A stretch of DNA of 64,000 nt from Platynereis dumerilii. Taxonomy: Eukaryota; Annelida; Polychaeta; Phyllodocida; Nereididae. The translations under genes and the position numbers were made by a program. The notes beneath the pieces are model-generated. The model did no database searches. It was not told where the DNA came from and was given only the letters and a program-made list of their open reading frames with translations. The stretch covers positions 65,112,692 through 65,176,691 of the forward strand of contig JAPTHN010000003.1 in assembly GCA_026936325.1 (NCBI GenBank), in the 5' to 3' direction. This document shows positions 49,601 through 61,110 of this stretch, piece after piece (position 1 is the stretch's first letter; each line of letters starts with the position of its first letter).

Positions 49601-49720
49601 TTCGTCTTTGGAGGAGTTCAAATCATCAGTGGCATTTTACTATTGGTTGTTAAATTCTTACTGAAATACAAGCAAAATTTGAAGCAAGAAGAGAGGCATT
49701 CAGATTTTGTTTTATCCTAG
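46624..49720 (+). CDS. SLC16/monocarboxylate-transporter-like protein A, 5 exons
   Basis: Exons: 46624-46837, 47228-47368, 47570-48217, 48663-48788, 49560-49720. They join in frame to 429 aa. SLC16 signatures are present: DSGYAWIILLCSSLTR opens helix 1, GIFILEFMEYF follows as in MCT9/12/14-type proteins, and YFDKRRSLASGVLMGGISLG matches the helix 4-5 signature. The hydrophilic loop after RPPPSSVAPKTNQKEQ fits the central loop between helices 6 and 7, and GLVTRPLAG matches helix 8. In MCT1 that site is DMVARPSMG, with proton-coupling Asp and Arg; here Arg is kept but Asp is replaced by Gly, so classical proton-lactate cotransport is doubtful. The substrate is unknown. It is the first and only complete member of a tandem array, on the strand opposite to PHKB. 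Confidence 0.9.
46895..47060 (+). repeat. tRNA-derived SINE-like repeat
   Basis: A B-box-like AGTTCAAAGCC lies 40 nt after GGTAGCATGTTTACC, inside intron 1 of SLC16-like gene A. It is followed by a short duplicated GAGTGTTACGCATAGTATTC. The boundaries are approximate. Confidence 0.35.
48555..48640 (+). repeat. SINE head next to exon 4 of gene A
   Basis: GCGGCACCGTGGTAAGCATG and GGGTTAAAACCCC look like A and B boxes of a tRNA-derived SINE, 25-100 bp before the exon 4 acceptor. Gene B has the same insertion at about 58998-59080, with a better B box (GGGTTCAAACCCC), so it predates the duplication. Confidence 0.5.
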
Positions 49721-49767
49721 GAATTAGCATCATTCAGTGTAACTATATGTAATGGCTGAAGTGAATG

Positions 49768-49773
49768 ATTAAA
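49768..49773 (+). terminator. Candidate polyadenylation signal, gene A
   Basis: ATTAAA lies 48 bp after the stop codon. The same hexamer is at 61372-61377 after gene B, within a conserved 3' flank. Confidence 0.4.
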
Positions 49774-49854
49774 CGATTGAACGCACACAAATTTCTGAGT
49801 TATTTCTGCCCAGATCTACTGAGTTCTTCAGGATGCGCACAAAGAAGTGACCAG

Positions 49855-50190
49855 GTTTAGGGACAGATTAGTCATCAGGGTTCAGGGAGTCATAAGGGTA
49901 AAGGCGAAGATAAGTCACTAGGTATGGGGAAGAGAAGAGATCAGGGTAAAGGGACCGACATCATCGGGGTAAAGGGAAAATTAAGTCATTGGAGTTAAGT
50001 GACAGATAGACATCAGATAGATCATAAGGGTAGGGGACTGACAGAGAGGTCATGAGGGTTCAGGGATAGATAAATCATAAATCATTAGGGTTGAGGCAGA
50101 GACAGGTCAAAAGGATTCGGCAACTGATCAGTCATCAGGGTTAAGGTACTGATAAATCATTGAGACAGGGGATAGATGCGATAGCCTGAA
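49855..50190 (+). repeat. Diverged 25-bp minisatellite after gene A
   Basis: Degenerate copies of the GTCATCAGGGTAAAGGGACA unit begin about 80 bp after the candidate polyadenylation signal of gene A. Confidence 0.75.
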
Positions 50191-51049
50191 TACACAGTAT
50201 AAAGGTCAAAGAATTTTTAGGACTTTCATTGTCGCATCCGGAGATAGGCCTACATAAAAACATGGGTTTACATAAAAGTACAATTATAATCTTTCTGTTG
50301 AGATACGAAAACCCACAGATAACACACTATCTGGGTCCAGACATTCCTGAAATTGACTGTTTTGTAATAGCACACCAAATAAAACCTATGAATTCACATT
50401 AAGATTAAACTCACTTTCAAAAGACAATAATGGCCATAAAGCGCATAGTGCTAAATTTTCAGATAATTTTCAAGTACAATGGTCAACAGTCTTGAGTCTG
50501 AACCATTTGAGCATAAAGCAAATGGACATATTCAGTGTAGGACTAAAAAAAGTATGTGACTATTCTTATACTTGTATAACACATTTGAAGGTTGGATCTG
50601 TTGAGATAAGCAGAAGTCAAATTTTTCTCTTTGACAACTACTATCAAGAACTGCAAATCTCTAAATACTATAATTTCTTGACTGCTACTACAATTACTAT
50701 CACAAGAACCACAGCCGGCTGCACTACTCCTGGATGCTTTATCGTCATGTTTAACAATTACATGTAATTACATCTCCAGCTGCCACAGTTGATATCCTTT
50801 AAAATCATTACACTTATATCTTGCACCACAACCTTTAATAGTGAAAATAACTGCTTCATACATACTAAACAAACATTCTGCACAAAAGATGGCACCAAAC
50901 ACAGAGGCTGCCAAATTCACGAAAGACTCCGGCTATGCATGGATTATATTACTATGCTCATCCCTCACAAGGATGGTAGACACTGTTCTAATGGTAACTT
51001 TTGGAATATTCATATTAGAATTTATGGAATATTTTCATTTGGACCAAGC

Positions 51050-54049
51050 CTGCTCTTATCTGACAAAAGGCATTTTTTCAGAAATTGAAGGTTTTCAGGA
51101 GAGCTCAAAAACTATTCAGATCGATGCTGCATGAAAACTATTTGTCGCACACTCCCAGATTTTTTCAAGGATGTCTATGTCACTAATGTGTAAATGCACT
51201 AGGTAACTCGGATTTCAATGGTTCAATATTCGATGAGATAATCACGAAGTAATCCTTCTGTCAGAACATTCAAGCTGAGTCACGAGTCAAAAATTTCTGA
51301 CAAAAGGCATTTTTTTGCTAAAATCTCAACAGTTTTCGCACTAAGTTGCCAGAAATACATCAATAAGACAATTTTGGTCTTTTTCAATGATCTTATACGC
51401 AACATAACTACTGCAAAAACATATTGTTAATTTGATTAAAGACTTTTACTACAAAATATGCCCCCACAAGTACATCTATAAGACAATAGTGATTCATTTC
51501 CGATGATCCTGGACATAAAAATATTGCCTGCTGGAAATAATATTCATGTAATTGAAAACTTTAAATGCATCTTTTTTTATGACTTTATTTGTTTACTTAT
51601 TAAATGTTAATAACAATTCTTGGTGTAACAATGTCTCGTCCTATCTATTTATTTTATTATAAATGTGTAAAATCAACAAATTCAAATGGTCTTGAAAATT
51701 AAATAAGACAAAATTAATTCGGTATTGAGATAATTTCAAAAATCATCAAGGTTGTATTTGCAATTTTAGATTCTCCAACAAAAAGATACCCCAGCACTTT
51801 CCATTTATTTATTTATTTCCATTTAACAGGATGATATGGACAAGGGGTCACATGTCGTGAGGTGGGCACCTGAAAAGGGTGGTTTTGTGACACTCTGCAA
51901 GGAAATTGGTCATTCAACTGTCTATTTCACAAGAACTAAAAGGTCTATCAATGTGGCTGTAGTCTCATATTGTAGCCTTGAATGTTCTCTTTCATTTGGC
52001 TGCAACTTTATTTAAATTGATTGAATAGTTTGGGCCCCGCTACCCTGTAAATGAAAAAATCCAGGGGTGGTTCGGTGGCAGAGGCGGTGGCGGGAGGTGA
52101 AAGCAGTAATCAAGTCTGTATCTCTGAAGTACTTGACTCTAACCTGAACATACTGTTTCAGTGTATAGTTCAGTTTCTTGAATGTCTCTACTAGGCCTTT
52201 CAGATGTCTCTGGTGGTGTAATGTCTGTATATTTAAAAGAAATTGATTGTACCACAGGCACAGACGAGTGGTTTTTCATCTGTTTTTGACCATTAGGACA
52301 CAATGTGCTTAAAAGAGCCTTGTGAACACTTATTTCCATTATTAGGTGTGTCAGGGGGCCCTTGCTCATTGGAAAGGCATTCAGAATGACATTTTGATAT
52401 AATTTATAAATAAAGATAATGAAGATCTGTTTGCTGTATTTGATGTGTGTGATGGCCTACAATAAGCTATGGGAATATTGAAAAATGGGCCATTTTTACC
52501 ATGTCACACATTTGTGGCCCACCTGATGACATGCAACCAAGGACAGGTCAGCACTCTGTCTGTCGTGAATCTGTTTTCGGCAAGACCTCCCACGAAACCA
52601 AGATAATTTCAAGCGAGTAGGTTTCTTTGGCAAACTTGCCATCTGTTGTCAGCGAGAAAAGTTGACATTTTTGCCATTAAGCAGGTAAAAATAACTTGCC
52701 AACTTTACCCCGGATTGCTGACTTTACCCTGTTTTATGGTTGATCAACCTTTCGTTTATGACAAAAAATCAAGCAAGTAGATCAATCGATGGGTTATGCT
52801 TTTATTTTAGCTTCCTTTACATAGGCATCCTGAATTATCACTTGGGAGGCGGGGTCTATCCACCTGGCTATGCAGCTGATATCAAAACAATAAGACATTC
52901 ATTGCTTTTTCTGCCTTGGAACGTTCCTATGGCTATTTTACTAAAATAATACAAAAATTCGAATGTATTAACTGAGGTAAAATTTCATTCAAGGCAAATT
53001 ACTAATGTCCTGATTCAAAGTAATTAGACTATGATTAGAGAAGAATATCTTGGTCAGCCGACACCAAATCAATTTTGTCTGCCTCTTATTATGTGTTCGA
53101 ATTTTGTGCATAACAACAGTATCATTTATGTTTTCAATTCCCCGTGCTGCACATCATGGAAAATAATATCTGCCAAACCTTCAAAGCATTCAAAGATTTT
53201 GAATTAAAACATTTCCCATTGCACAGATCCTTATACTATATTGCAATGTTCATGTAAATTATAATGAATGGTACGAATTTCATTGTCACAACATTGTGAA
53301 GCAACATCAATATATATATATATAATGTTTTGGCAAGGTTGTAATAATGCTCTGAAAACATATCTCAATGTGGTGTGCACGTTGTGGCAACATGATTCCT
53401 ATAACACAGAATAAATAAGTTATCAACAGTTACTCTTATATTTTTGCTACTTTTTGAGCAAGGGTGCCGGAACAGGGGGGGCAATCGCCCCTCCTGCCCT
53501 TGGCCAGGAGGGGCAGGGGGGGCAATGTTGCCCTTTTGATCTCAAATAAAAGAACATTATTAGGCCTTAATTTACAGTGCATTTAGGCAAACATTTTCAA
53601 GAATATTCAAAATTGTTATTGCCGCTACATTAAATTTTTGTCGCGCAAGTTCGATTTGCCCTTTCTCGACCAACCGCCCCTGCCGCCCTTGTTTCCTTCT
53701 GGCACCCTTGTTTTTGAGGCATGATAATTTCTGACAAAAGCATTTGTATCACAAAAAAACATGAAAATCTCTGACAAAGGGCATTTTTATCTCACAGAAG
53801 GCATTTTTTCTGACAGAAGGCATATTTTTGATGAAATAATGACATTTGCAAGAAAAAATGCCTTTTGTAAGAAAAATGTGCTACAAAAGTGCAAAAAAAT
53901 GCCTTTCTAGGTACTGGTTTGACAAGGTTACACATGCAGTAGAGCCACCAAATTTCACTGGCAAATAGCCATCACCAAAATATGTTGATTAGTCGAAAAA
54001 AAAAAAGAATGCCTTTTGTCAGAAAATGCCTTTTGTCAGATAAGGGCAG
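51050..54049. mobile_element. 3,000-bp DNA transposon in exon 1 of gene B
   Basis: The left end reads CTGCTCTTATCTGACAAAAG and the right end, on the minus strand, CTGCCCTTATCTGACAAAAG. AAGC flanks both sides (51046-51049, 54050-54053), a 4-bp target duplication confirmed by the uninterrupted sequence of genes A and C. The right end has many subterminal copies of TGACAAAAGGCATTTT. No transposase was recognised, so it is non-autonomous or decayed. It contains a nested hAT-like MITE (53459-53710) and a dispersed repeat (52650-52740). The superfamily is unknown to me. Confidence 0.9.
53459..53710. mobile_element. hAT-like MITE nested in the 3-kb element
   Basis: The 252-bp insert has ends CAAGGGTGCC..GGCACCCTTG and a perfect 8-bp flanking duplication TTTTTGAG (53451-53458, 53711-53718). 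CA-starting short inverted ends with 8-bp duplications are typical of hAT elements. It holds a G/C-rich palindrome around TGCCCTTGGCCAGGAGGGGC. Confidence 0.85.
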
Positions 54050-54435
54050 AAGCATTTTCAATCACAACACTCGTCAGTTGTTACTTCATAACATTTGCAA
54101 TAGCTGGTAAGTGATATATTGTTTTAATACTCATAAAAATAGAAACGAAGAAGAGGGTTGGCATATAGCTGGAAAAAGTAGGGAATTTGGGCATGTCATT
54201 GTCTGCTTATTTCTAAATCACACTGGAAATTCCTGAAGAAAGGTCCACATTCTTTACTTGGAAGTTATCGCTTTATTTGTGACCATTCCTGAGACATGTT
54301 ATCGCATTTTATAAAATTGCCTGGAAATGTAAAATTTTTAAAGCCCTGATGCGATGCGAGTCCAAAGTCTACTATAATAGTACTTCACTCTAGCCCTTGA
54401 CACAGGGCCACTTAGTCTCAGGGCTGAGCTCACTC

Positions 54436-54735
54436 AGACAGTTTGTTTGTTCGTTTGTGTTTTACGCCTCTGCAGCACCTTAGTTGGCTATATCGAGGCA
54501 GGCGATCGCCGTATGATGATGAGATGAGAAGACTGTGAGTCTGGCACATATCCTATTAATGCAGGGATGCCCAGGGTCTTTCAGTTGCCCCAGCATAGAA
54601 TACTGGATACAACCCGCCTCCATTTAACGTCCTATGGGCTCGGACTAAAGTGAGTTCCCGGGGTGAGATTTGAACCCAAGCCCTCAAAGCCAGTTGACAA
54701 GCGCACTTACCAATTAGGCCACGGGGGAACTTCTC
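54436..54735 (-). repeat. tRNA-derived SINE, minus strand
   Basis: On the minus strand the head at 54735-54665 reads CCGTGGCCTAATTGGTAAGT and, further on, GGGTTCAAATCTC, which fit A and B boxes. The body ends near GTTTTACGCCTCTGCAGCAC. Pieces of that tail also occur at 47140-47170 and 61715-61746. It lies in intron 1 of gene B. Confidence 0.7.
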
Positions 54736-57313
54736 ACTCAGACAGCCCAATTAGCTTAACCTTTGATAAAGAACCTTGTTTACTGCAATTTCAATAAGTG
54801 TGAGTTGCTAGGACCACTTGCTATGTAATATCTAACCTTCGTCTGATTGGCTCATGATCATGCGCAGTTGAGGACCAATCAGAGGAAGCTAAAATGCAAC
54901 GTAGCAAGTCACCTCGCAATTCATACTAATTGAATTTGCAGTGATTGTTTCATTCCTAGTTTTTATGTTTTTAAACAGGACTAGTTGGTGGGTTTGCCAT
55001 AAAGAAGTTTGGAGTGCGAACAGTGATGACTGCAGGAACTTTAATGAATGTAATGATGTTACTTGCAATCGGGACGTTTCCACATATGTGGGTCATTGCA
55101 ATAAGTTTTGCCGCAATGGGTAAGTAATACGGCTATAGAAAGTGTGGGATACATTAATAACTTTTCAAAAGTGGTAATACACAAATGTAGCTTTCTTAAA
55201 CCCCTGTACCAATCCCAAACTGGCACCAGATGCCTTTGATTTAAACATTTAAACATACAAAATATTGCTTCTCAGACAGACATTTCAACTTTTCATAACC
55301 ACTCCCAGAATACAGTAGATTTTAAACTTTATCAGGACTTTCTGAAAAGATTTTAATGCAGTATAACTATTACCTTACTGTAGCAATAATGTTTCAGTTA
55401 AATTCTTAATTTCTGTCATGCTGTGTAGACTGTGAGTAAAGTTATCACAAGACGGCACAAGAGCAGATTCACTTCTGAGTACTTCTTCTGGATAACATGA
55501 CAGTGATAGCACACAGCATTCATTCAGTGTTGTATTTAATCATTAAATAGGAATAATCTGCCTCTTTATTCTTCTTTATGCACTGCACACCTCAACGTTA
55601 GTTTGGCAGCAGTGTTGATGATATATCCATATGTATATTTTTTTAACTCACAAAGGTTAATAGAATGTAATTCAAGCATAATTGCCGGGTAAAAGGTCCC
55701 TCATATGGGGTAAATGTGTAACATATTGAGGACTCCCAACTCTCTCCTCCATCTCATTATTATATACATGTATTGAAATGGCGAGCTATAGGATCTCCTT
55801 GATAACAACTTGTGTCTTTGATAAGATTCCCTTATATAAATGAGAATCTCAGTTTTCTCGAAACTTTGCAGTACGCATTTAACCTTCCAATTTTAACTGC
55901 ATTTTTCAGGAGCAGGATCCCAACTATTGGCACAAGGAACCGTCGTAATGACCCAGACCTATTTCGACAAGAGACGTTCATTGGCATCTGGGGTGACAAT
56001 GGGTGGATTAAGCTTAGGAACGTTCATTTGGCCGCCGTTTGTTCGATATTTGATCGATACATACACTTGGAGGGGAGCGTATTACATACTCGCTGGAATA
56101 ATGGCTCAGATTTTTGTGTTTATATCACTCCTGCGACCTCCACCAAAACATGAACAGAAAGATGATCATTAAGGATTAAATGATACCTCAAACAACAAGA
56201 AGCATCAGAACAGTGTAAAATTTGAATATTTTATCTGGATTTCATACATCATATGTTTCACGGCACAATGCGCTCCTCACTTTGTACCTATGTCATACTA
56301 TCCCATGAAAGGCAAGGAAGAGGGTTTTGAAAAACATCTCATCCCAATTCCTGTATCAATTTATGGAGGCTTAGGGCTTGTTACTCGACCACTAGCGGGG
56401 TTAATCACAGACAGATTCAACAATCGAATAGGTGTCACCATAGCAGCTATTTTCATTTGTGACACTATTCTCATTGCGACAGCACTGTGTCACACTTTCG
56501 TTCTTCTTCTGATGCTTGCAATTTCCATAGGAATATTTCAATGTAAGTATAACATTAAACTTATACACTAACTTCTATGATCTAATCTAATATCAACTTT
56601 TTCCTCTAAGTGAATCATTTTACTATAAGACATGTGATTTTTCCTTTTTGTACAATAACATTGTTTGAAGACATAATTAGGAGCACAGTTCTAGCCTTGG
56701 TACACCCCTCCTCTAATTATCGCCCATGCTATGCTATGCATAGGGCGATTATGCTTTAGTGCTGAAATCTACTGAAGGGGTGAAACAACCAATGCTGTGG
56801 CCTCAACCAGCCCACTCTGGAAGTTCTAATCATATGCATAACACATTGATACCATTGTAGATGTGCACAACGGTTCATATTTTCAGTTTAATTCAATATT
56901 AGAAAATGTACTATTATCAGTTTTAGAGGCTATCAAGGTCCAGAAAGCCTGTATTGTGGTGGCCATTTTCCCTTCCACAGGGTGAGTTTTAGTACACAGA
57001 ATGGCCACTGCAAGCATTCATTCAGATACATTACACAAGAGGGCAGCACCTGCAAGTCCTTTGCCACTTCTTCCCTTTGCACCACATTCTATTTCTGGGA
57101 AACTCAGCAATTCCTGCATCTCAGTATAGTTCATGCATCTTTCCAACTAATTATACAGGTAGCACGGGCTTATATTGTATCTATTTCATATTATTCTATT
57201 CTCTTCCCTCCAATCTACGGGCAACTTACTATATATTATATAAATCTGTTTTATATTTATGTAAATAAAATACTCGTTATAATATACACTCATGTAAACA
57301 AAAGAGAGACATT

Positions 57314-57398
<85 letters not shown>
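57314..57398. repeat. Tetranucleotide microsatellite (ATAG)n
   Basis: About 21 perfect copies of ATAG lie in intron 3 of gene B. They are absent from the equivalent intron of gene A. Confidence 0.97.
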
Positions 57399-58830
57399 GC
57401 ATGGATAGACGGATTGGCAGACAGATAGGATAGATGGATAGGATAGATGGATGGGATATACAGTAGGATAGGATAGATGGATAGTATAAACGGATCGGAT
57501 AAACAGACAGGATAGATAGATAGATAGTAGATAGATAGATGGAGGAATGGATTGACAGATGGATTGATAGATATATGGGTTGACAGACGGACAGGATACA
57601 CAGATGGGATAAACAGATAGGATAAACGGATAGGATAAACAGATGGGATTAACAGGTAGGATAAATGGGATAAACGGATAGGATATACGGATGGGATAAA
57701 TGGATAGGATAAATGGATAGGATAAACGAATGGAATAAACGGATAGGATAAACGGATAGGATAAATAGAAACGTAGATAGATAGATGAATGAATGGATTG
57801 ACGGATGGATTGAATGATAGATAGACGGATGGATAGACAGATTGACAGACAGATAGGATAGATGGATAGGATAGATGGCTGGGACATACAGATAGGATAG
57901 ATGGATAGTATAAACGGTTAGGATAAACAGACAGGATAGATAGATAGATAGATGGAGGAATGGATTGACGGATGGCTAAATGGATAGATACGTTGACAGA
58001 CGGATAGGATAGACGGATAGGATAAATGATAGGATAAACAGATAGGATAAACAGATAGGATAAACAGGATAGGATAAACGGATGGGATAAACAGCAGGGA
58101 TAAACGGCTGGGATAAACAAATGGGATAAACAGATAGGATAAATGGATAGGATACACGGATAGGATAAACGGATAGGATAAACGGGATAAATTGGATAAC
58201 GGATAGGATAAATGGATAGGATAAATGGATAGGATAACGGGTAGGATAAACAGGTAGGATAAACGGATAGGATAAACAGATATGTTAAACGGATAAGATA
58301 AACGGATAGGATAACAGATAGGATAAACGGATCGGATAAACAGATAGGATAAACGGATAGGATAAACAGGATAAATGGGATGAACCAATGCTTATGGGGT
58401 ACTGGATAAACGGATAGGATAAACGGATAGAATAACGGATAGGATTAATGGATAGGATAAACGGGATAAACAGGATAACGGGTAGGATAAACCTATAGGA
58501 TAAATGGATAGGATAAATGGATGGGATAAAGGGATAGGATAAATGGATAGGATGAATGGATAGGATAAACAGATAGACTAAACAAATAGGATAAATAGAT
58601 AAGATAAACAGGATAAATGGGATGAACCAGTGCTTATGGGGTACAGGATAAACGGATAGGATAAACAGATAGGATAAATAGATAGGATAAACGGATAGGA
58701 TAAACGAGATAAACAGGATAACGGGTAGGATACACGGATAGGATAAACAGGTATGATAAACGGAGAGGATAAATGGATAGGATAAACGAACAGGATAAAC
58801 GGATAGGATAAACATAGGATAAAACATGCG
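57399..58830. repeat. Degenerate GGATAAACGGATA minisatellite
   Basis: About 1.4 kb of imperfect units of GGATAGGATAAACGGATAGG type continue from the ATAG microsatellite. Long reverse-strand frames rich in YPFILSVYPIRLS come from the repeat and are not genes. The whole tract sits in an insertion of about 2.1 kb specific to gene B's intron. Confidence 0.95.
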
Positions 58831-59321
58831 GGGCATGGGCGATGCTGTGCCATTATATGTGCTTGTTAGCTGAGAGCTGAGAGTCTTGCCAAAGCTTGCC
58901 TACTGGTCTCAAACACTTGGGTCAGTCTTAATTGCTGCATATTTAGTGCAAACTACTGATTAATTCATTTCTTCTAACTTGGCCACTTCATTGCACATTT
59001 GGCTCTGCGGCACTGTGGCAAGCATGAGGACATGGGTTCAAACCCCACTCCGGCCATGTCCAGAAGTTATCACTACAATGATTGGTATGATTGCGCTCCA
59101 TGTTCCAGCATTTTACATGGGCACGGCATACGCGCAATGGGTTGACGTATTTGGATTAGAAAATATTGCTTTGGGATCAGGACTCGGGGGATTTGCAATT
59201 GGAATATCATCAGTAATCCTCCATCCCATTGCAGGTAATCAAAATATTGAGTTACACCATAAAATATTGGTCAATAAGTGCTGCTTCTCGAGCTAAAAAT
59301 GTCAAATTAACAACTTTCTTA

Positions 59322-59463
59322 GTATATATTCCAAACTAATATTAATAAAAAGGTATAAATTTCACTTACTGGGAGCTTTGATTCTTCTGAGATAGGCCTA
59401 CATAAAAGAAGTATGAAAGCTCCCAGTGAGTGAAATTTAGACCGTTGTAGTTTGGAGTATATA
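59322..59463. mobile_element. Palindromic MITE-like insertion, about 140 bp
   Basis: The ends TATATATTCCAAACTA and, on the minus strand, TATATACTCCAAACTA are inverted, and the inner AATTTCACTTACTGGGAGCT also pairs with its downstream partner. Gene A lacks it at the matching place, so it arrived after the duplication. Confidence 0.65.
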
Positions 59464-59947
59464 ATTTAAGAATTTCCAAAGGTCAGGATCCAACCTACAC
59501 TGTTATAACAACCTTCTTTTCGTAACCTGTACTGAAGACAAAAGGCTGTTATACTTTGACATTGTTGAGCTAAATTTATGACCATCAGATCTTGCTTTTG
59601 AGATGACAAGCACATTCATGTATCATTGACTTTTGAATACATTTTATACTTGAATCATCAATACTGACACTCAGTAACTGACAGCTCTGGATATTCCATT
59701 TTCTTGCAATACTACAATATCTATAATGGCATCTTTACGTCTTTATCTCTATTTTAATTTTAACTAGCTTCGGGCTATAGTTAAGAGTTATATTGTAGTT
59801 AAATCATCAGAGTGAAATTATCTTTTTTCGAAAGTAGAACTCTTCTGCAATTTCATATTTTGATTGTACGACATATAACTCAACCTGGTGATTGGTGAAT
59901 CTTTTCTATGCTTAGCACATTGAGCCTCCGACACAAGTATATAATAT

Positions 59948-61110
59948 ACAGTTATCGCACAGCACCGAGTGCAATATCAGTTTTTATGGCACCGAGGTGA
60001 CTAATATTGCACGAGGGCGCAGCCCGAGTGCAATATTAGTCACCGAGGTGCCATAAAAACTGATATTGCACGAGGTGATGTGCAATAACTGTTATATCAT
60101 ATGGTTTTTTTTTGGGGAAATGCTAAGAAAAGGGCCGGAATTCTGATGTCAAAACTCTTTTTGTGTTTCTTTGACCTGCATGTTTGAAATGCATAGGGCC
60201 TATCAATGACTATTTCACTCACAAAAAATGTTTCACACTTTTGGCATCCATAGAAGGTATATTTGATAATTGGTCTTCTTAAATTTTTTTTTTATCAAAC
60301 TTTGTGGCAGACTTACGACCTCTAAATTCAACAAAGTCACTGAAAAATGGGAGAAAAAAAAAGTTTTTCGGCCACTTAATGCTTTATTCTGATTAAACAA
60401 ATAACATACACAGTACTAAAAGTTGATATCTACTTAGCCCTTTAATGGACGCATCTTTTGGCCACCACAATCATTTTTCTATCTATTTCCATTGCTATGC
60501 AGTGAATTTCTTTAACTATTTAAAACCAACAAACGAAATTGTTGCTGCTGCAATACTCAATTTGTGTTTCTTTTGAACCACATATTTAAAATGCATCTCA
60601 CTAGAAATGGATGAATATTTCACTCACCAAAAAAAATTTCAGACTATAGGAATCCAAAAATGATGTACTTGATGATAGACTTAATTTTAGATTTTTTTGA
60701 AAAACTTTACAGCAGACTTTTGACTTCTAAACACAATGAAATCACCAAAAAATCGGCAAAAATGCTGTTTTTCGGCCATTTAATGCTTTATTTTGATAAA
60801 ACAAATTACATAAGCAGTACAAAAAGTTGATATTCAATTAGCCCTTTAATGGACGCATCTTTTGCCGCAAAAAACAGCTTTCTAACTGCCTCCGTTGCTG
60901 TACAGTGCACTTTTTACTAAAATTGGAAAACACAAATTGTTTGTCAATCTGTGGCTGCAGCAGCATTGAAACGTAGTGCTTCCTCTCAGGTCCGTCCAAT
61001 CTCTTACATGTTAAATTGAGCGTGCAATATAATGCGTGCAATATCGTAGAATATTGCACGGCTGTCGGCCAATGAGAAGCGAGTATTTCCGCGAGCCATA
61101 TGATATTATA
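59948..61110. mobile_element. Insertion with a 145-bp palindrome, intron 4 of gene B
   Basis: Gene A lacks this roughly 1.16-kb block between TATATAATAT and the final exon. Its left end (59948-60092) folds into a near-perfect hairpin with arms of about 70 nt. The right end has GTGCAATAT..ATATTGCAC. Inverted ATATCATATGG / CCATATGATAT lie at about 60094 and 61097. The interior has two diverged tandem copies of about 400 bp (landmark TTAATGCTTTATT at 60377 and 60780). No protein is visible. Confidence 0.65.

Noticed and set aside
52139-52369. Open frame inside the 3-kb transposon as a transposase
   Set aside because: At 76 aa it has no recognisable motif and is too short; the element looks non-autonomous.
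57186-58853. Long minus-strand open frames (up to 276 aa) rich in YPFILSVYPI
   Set aside because: They arise entirely from the ATAG and GGATAAACGG repeats and are low complexity in every frame.
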